DNA from: Pelomyxa schiedti
Lineage: Eukaryota > Evosea > Pelobiontida > Pelomyxidae
DNA length: 25,628 bases
Direction of reading: 5' to 3'
NCBI GenBank assembly: GCA_020536535.1
Contig: JAHLWZ010000517.1
Location: forward strand, 1-25,628
The notes beneath the pieces were generated by a model, which worked only from the letters and a program-made list of their open reading frames with translations, was not told where the DNA came from and ran no database searches. Numbering within the stretch: the stretch's first letter is position 1; each line of letters opens with the position of its first letter. Made by a program: the position numbers and the translations under genes. Shown here piece by piece: positions 24,545 through 25,628 of this stretch.

Positions 24545-25252
24545 TTGGTTCCCCAACCGGGAGGAGGAGGAGTTATCCTGTCGGCACAACGGGAGCATTA
24601 TACTATCTCGGATCTGGGGCGGGTCCATGCCTGCCCGGTCCGGTACTATTACGAACGAGACGATCCCATCCAGGAATCGGACCGGTACGCAATCTGTAAG
24701 CAGGTCTCGTACCATCTCGGAAAACCGCTCGATTCGGATCTCATCTGGAACGAGGTCCTTGCAGTGCGACCCGGGATCGATATCTCCCTGAGGGAACTTC
24801 TTGAAATGAGCCTCGCAGCCTGTAATAAGAGCTCTTGGAAACCCGCTGTCCAGTATGATGCCCGCGTTATTTCCGATAGACTGGGAATTGCCGGGATGAT
24901 CGACCGGATCGACGCAGATGGGGCATTTTCGATTGTCCGGCCTTCCGGGGCTATGCCGTTTGGGGTCCCTTCAGCCGACCGGCTCCGGATAGCTGCAATC
25001 TCCTTCTGTCTCGAAGAGATGACGGGAAAGGTGGTTGCGGGAGGGTTTCTCGAATATATTCCTGATGGTGTATCCCGGTTTCACGAGGTCCAGCCCCGGG
25101 ACCGACGACAGGTAATTGCCACCCTCCACAAGCTCAGATCGATTCATGAGGGGGGGATGCCAAAGCACCCCCTCAACGCGCCGTGCAACCGCTGTAAATA
25201 CAGGGAAAAATGTGAGAGCAGCGGTGGACACCGGCTCAGCGAACTGCTGTAA
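24545..25252 (+). CDS. Cas4/RecB-like Fe-S protein, probably nuclease-dead (235 aa)
   Basis: The protein has the layout of Cas4-type PD-(D/E)XK nucleases. Cys30 lies in HACPVRYYY near the N-terminus; a C-terminal C-x2-C-x5-C (Cys214, Cys217, Cys223 in CNRCKYREKC) completes a four-cysteine Fe-S cluster site. GMIDRID (117-123) provides the Asp of motif II. The expected (D/E)-x-K of motif III is absent: the corresponding strand reads AFSIVRPSGAM with no Glu-x-Lys. The following helix (ADRLRIAAISFCLEE) is kept. It may bind DNA or act structurally rather than cut. The start is uncertain: TTG at 24545 is used because no ATG or GTG lies between the in-frame stop and the conserved region; GGAGGAGGAG sits just inside. 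No CRISPR array or other cas gene is in the window, so this is a solo Cas4-like gene. Confidence 0.75.
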   Translation: MVPQPGGGGVILSAQREHYTISDLGRVHACPVRYYYERDDPIQESDRYAICKQVSYHLGKPLDSDLIWNEVLAVRPGIDISLRELLEMSLAACNKSSWKPAVQYDARVISDRLGIAGMIDRIDADGAFSIVRPSGAMPFGVPSADRLRIAAISFCLEEMTGKVVAGGFLEYIPDGVSRFHEVQPRDRRQVIATLHKLRSIHEGGMPKHPLNAPCNRCKYREKCESSGGHRLSELL

Positions 25253-25434
25253 CTCAATTCATCTTTTTCTCGCAGGCAAACGTCACCTTGCAGAACCTCC
25301 GGTCTGTTTTCGCGGCCGATACCGGCTGGTCGCATCCTTCCTGCGCTTATGCCACGGGGTAAAGAATTAAGTGAGAGGACGGGCCCTTGAAGGATGAGTT
25401 ATCGGTTGAAACAAGCGCATACCATCGGGGGCAC
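25253..25434. other. Archaeal-like intergenic region, convergent genes
   Basis: About 180 bp between the Cas4-like stop and the stop of the partial minus-strand gene. No T-rich terminator or tRNA is recognised. Confidence 0.4.
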
Positions 25435-25626
25435 TCACTTTCCCAGCAGCGTTTTTGAGATTATGTACTCGCCGCGGGCTTCGCGCGTAGTCCCGACAAT
25501 GAGCCAGGCTTCGTTCCCGTGCCGCTCGCATATCCCCCGGGCCTCGATAATCTCGCCTTTGAATGCCTGGCCGCTGTACGTATGAGTGAAGGAGAGGACC
25601 CGGCTCACGACCGGGTGTTCAACTTC
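25435..25626 (-). CDS. Partial hypothetical protein, C-terminal end, runs off the window
   Basis: An intron-free minus-strand frame enters from the right edge and ends at TGA (25435-25437). The visible 63 residues include SFTHTYSGQAFKGEI, GICERHGNEAWLIVGTTR and EYIISKTLLGK. Alternating hydrophobic stretches suggest beta strands. The family is not recognised and the start lies outside the window. Frame openness and GC-rich codons support it being real and archaeal. Confidence 0.5.
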   Translation of the reverse strand, partial: EVEHPVVSRVLSFTHTYSGQAFKGEIIEARGICERHGNEAWLIVGTTREARGEYIISKTLLGK

Positions 25627-25628
25627 AT

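Noticed and set aside
24455-24715. Minus-strand open frame across the start of the Cas4-like gene.
   Set aside because: It overlaps the better-supported Cas4-like frame and the DUF3467 promoter and has no recognisable content.
24545-25252. Possible CRISPR-Cas locus.
   Set aside because: No direct-repeat array and no cas1, cas2 or effector gene is present within the window.

Overview
The window is a composite of two unlike kinds of DNA. Positions 1 to about 23,330 are eukaryotic: every confident gene is broken by very short GT-AG introns, mostly 40-60 nt, often with a CTAAC/CTGAC branch-point-like motif just before the acceptor. Positions from about 23,400 to the end are archaeal in style: GC-rich, intron-free and compact, with a tRNA-Thr(CGT), a DUF3467 gene with an archaeal TATA box, a Cas4/RecB-like gene and the wreck of a P-type ATPase. 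An anaerobic amoeboid protist carrying a methanogen endosymbiont (for example an Archamoebae/Pelomyxa-like host with a Methanomicrobiales partner) would explain both parts. That identification is inference. The join may be an assembly chimera or a real insertion.

The left third (279-7930, plus 12271-14667) holds a tandem family of modular proteins. Each begins with a near-perfect ubiquitin-like domain, then a second beta-grasp-like domain, then a long coiled coil. Genes 1 (279-2386), 2 (2509-4708) and 4 (12567-14667) continue into a shared helical region and end in a C3HC4 RING of the IAP type. Gene 3 (4744-7930) has the same first half but ends in a further ubiquitin-like segment and a complete TKL-type protein kinase. 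A decayed RING tail (12271-12545) lies just before gene 4. The family therefore couples one N-terminal recognition/oligomerisation half to either a RING or a kinase. The breakpoint of the swap is visible at nucleotide level near 5657/13461.

Between genes 3 and 4 are an ankyrin-like repeat protein (8129-10504), a weak small-exon gene, and a 639-bp element with 24-bp terminal inverted repeats (10872-11510). To the right are a Rab5-like GTPase with an N-terminal Met-Gly, a 10-nt microexon and a GC-AG intron (14907-16347); a complete beta-adaptin of AP-1/AP-2 with 17 introns (16734-20498); a catalytic-domain-only class I HMG-CoA reductase (20572-22304); and, on the minus strand, the 3' part of an unrecognised cysteine-containing gene (22457-23309) whose 5' end runs into the archaeal junction.

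The beta-adaptin and the Rab5-like GTPase both point to endocytic traffic and HMG-CoA reductase to isoprenoid/sterol precursors, but nothing shows that these neighbours are functionally linked. The possible undescribed system is the UBL-coiled-coil family with interchangeable RING and kinase ends.
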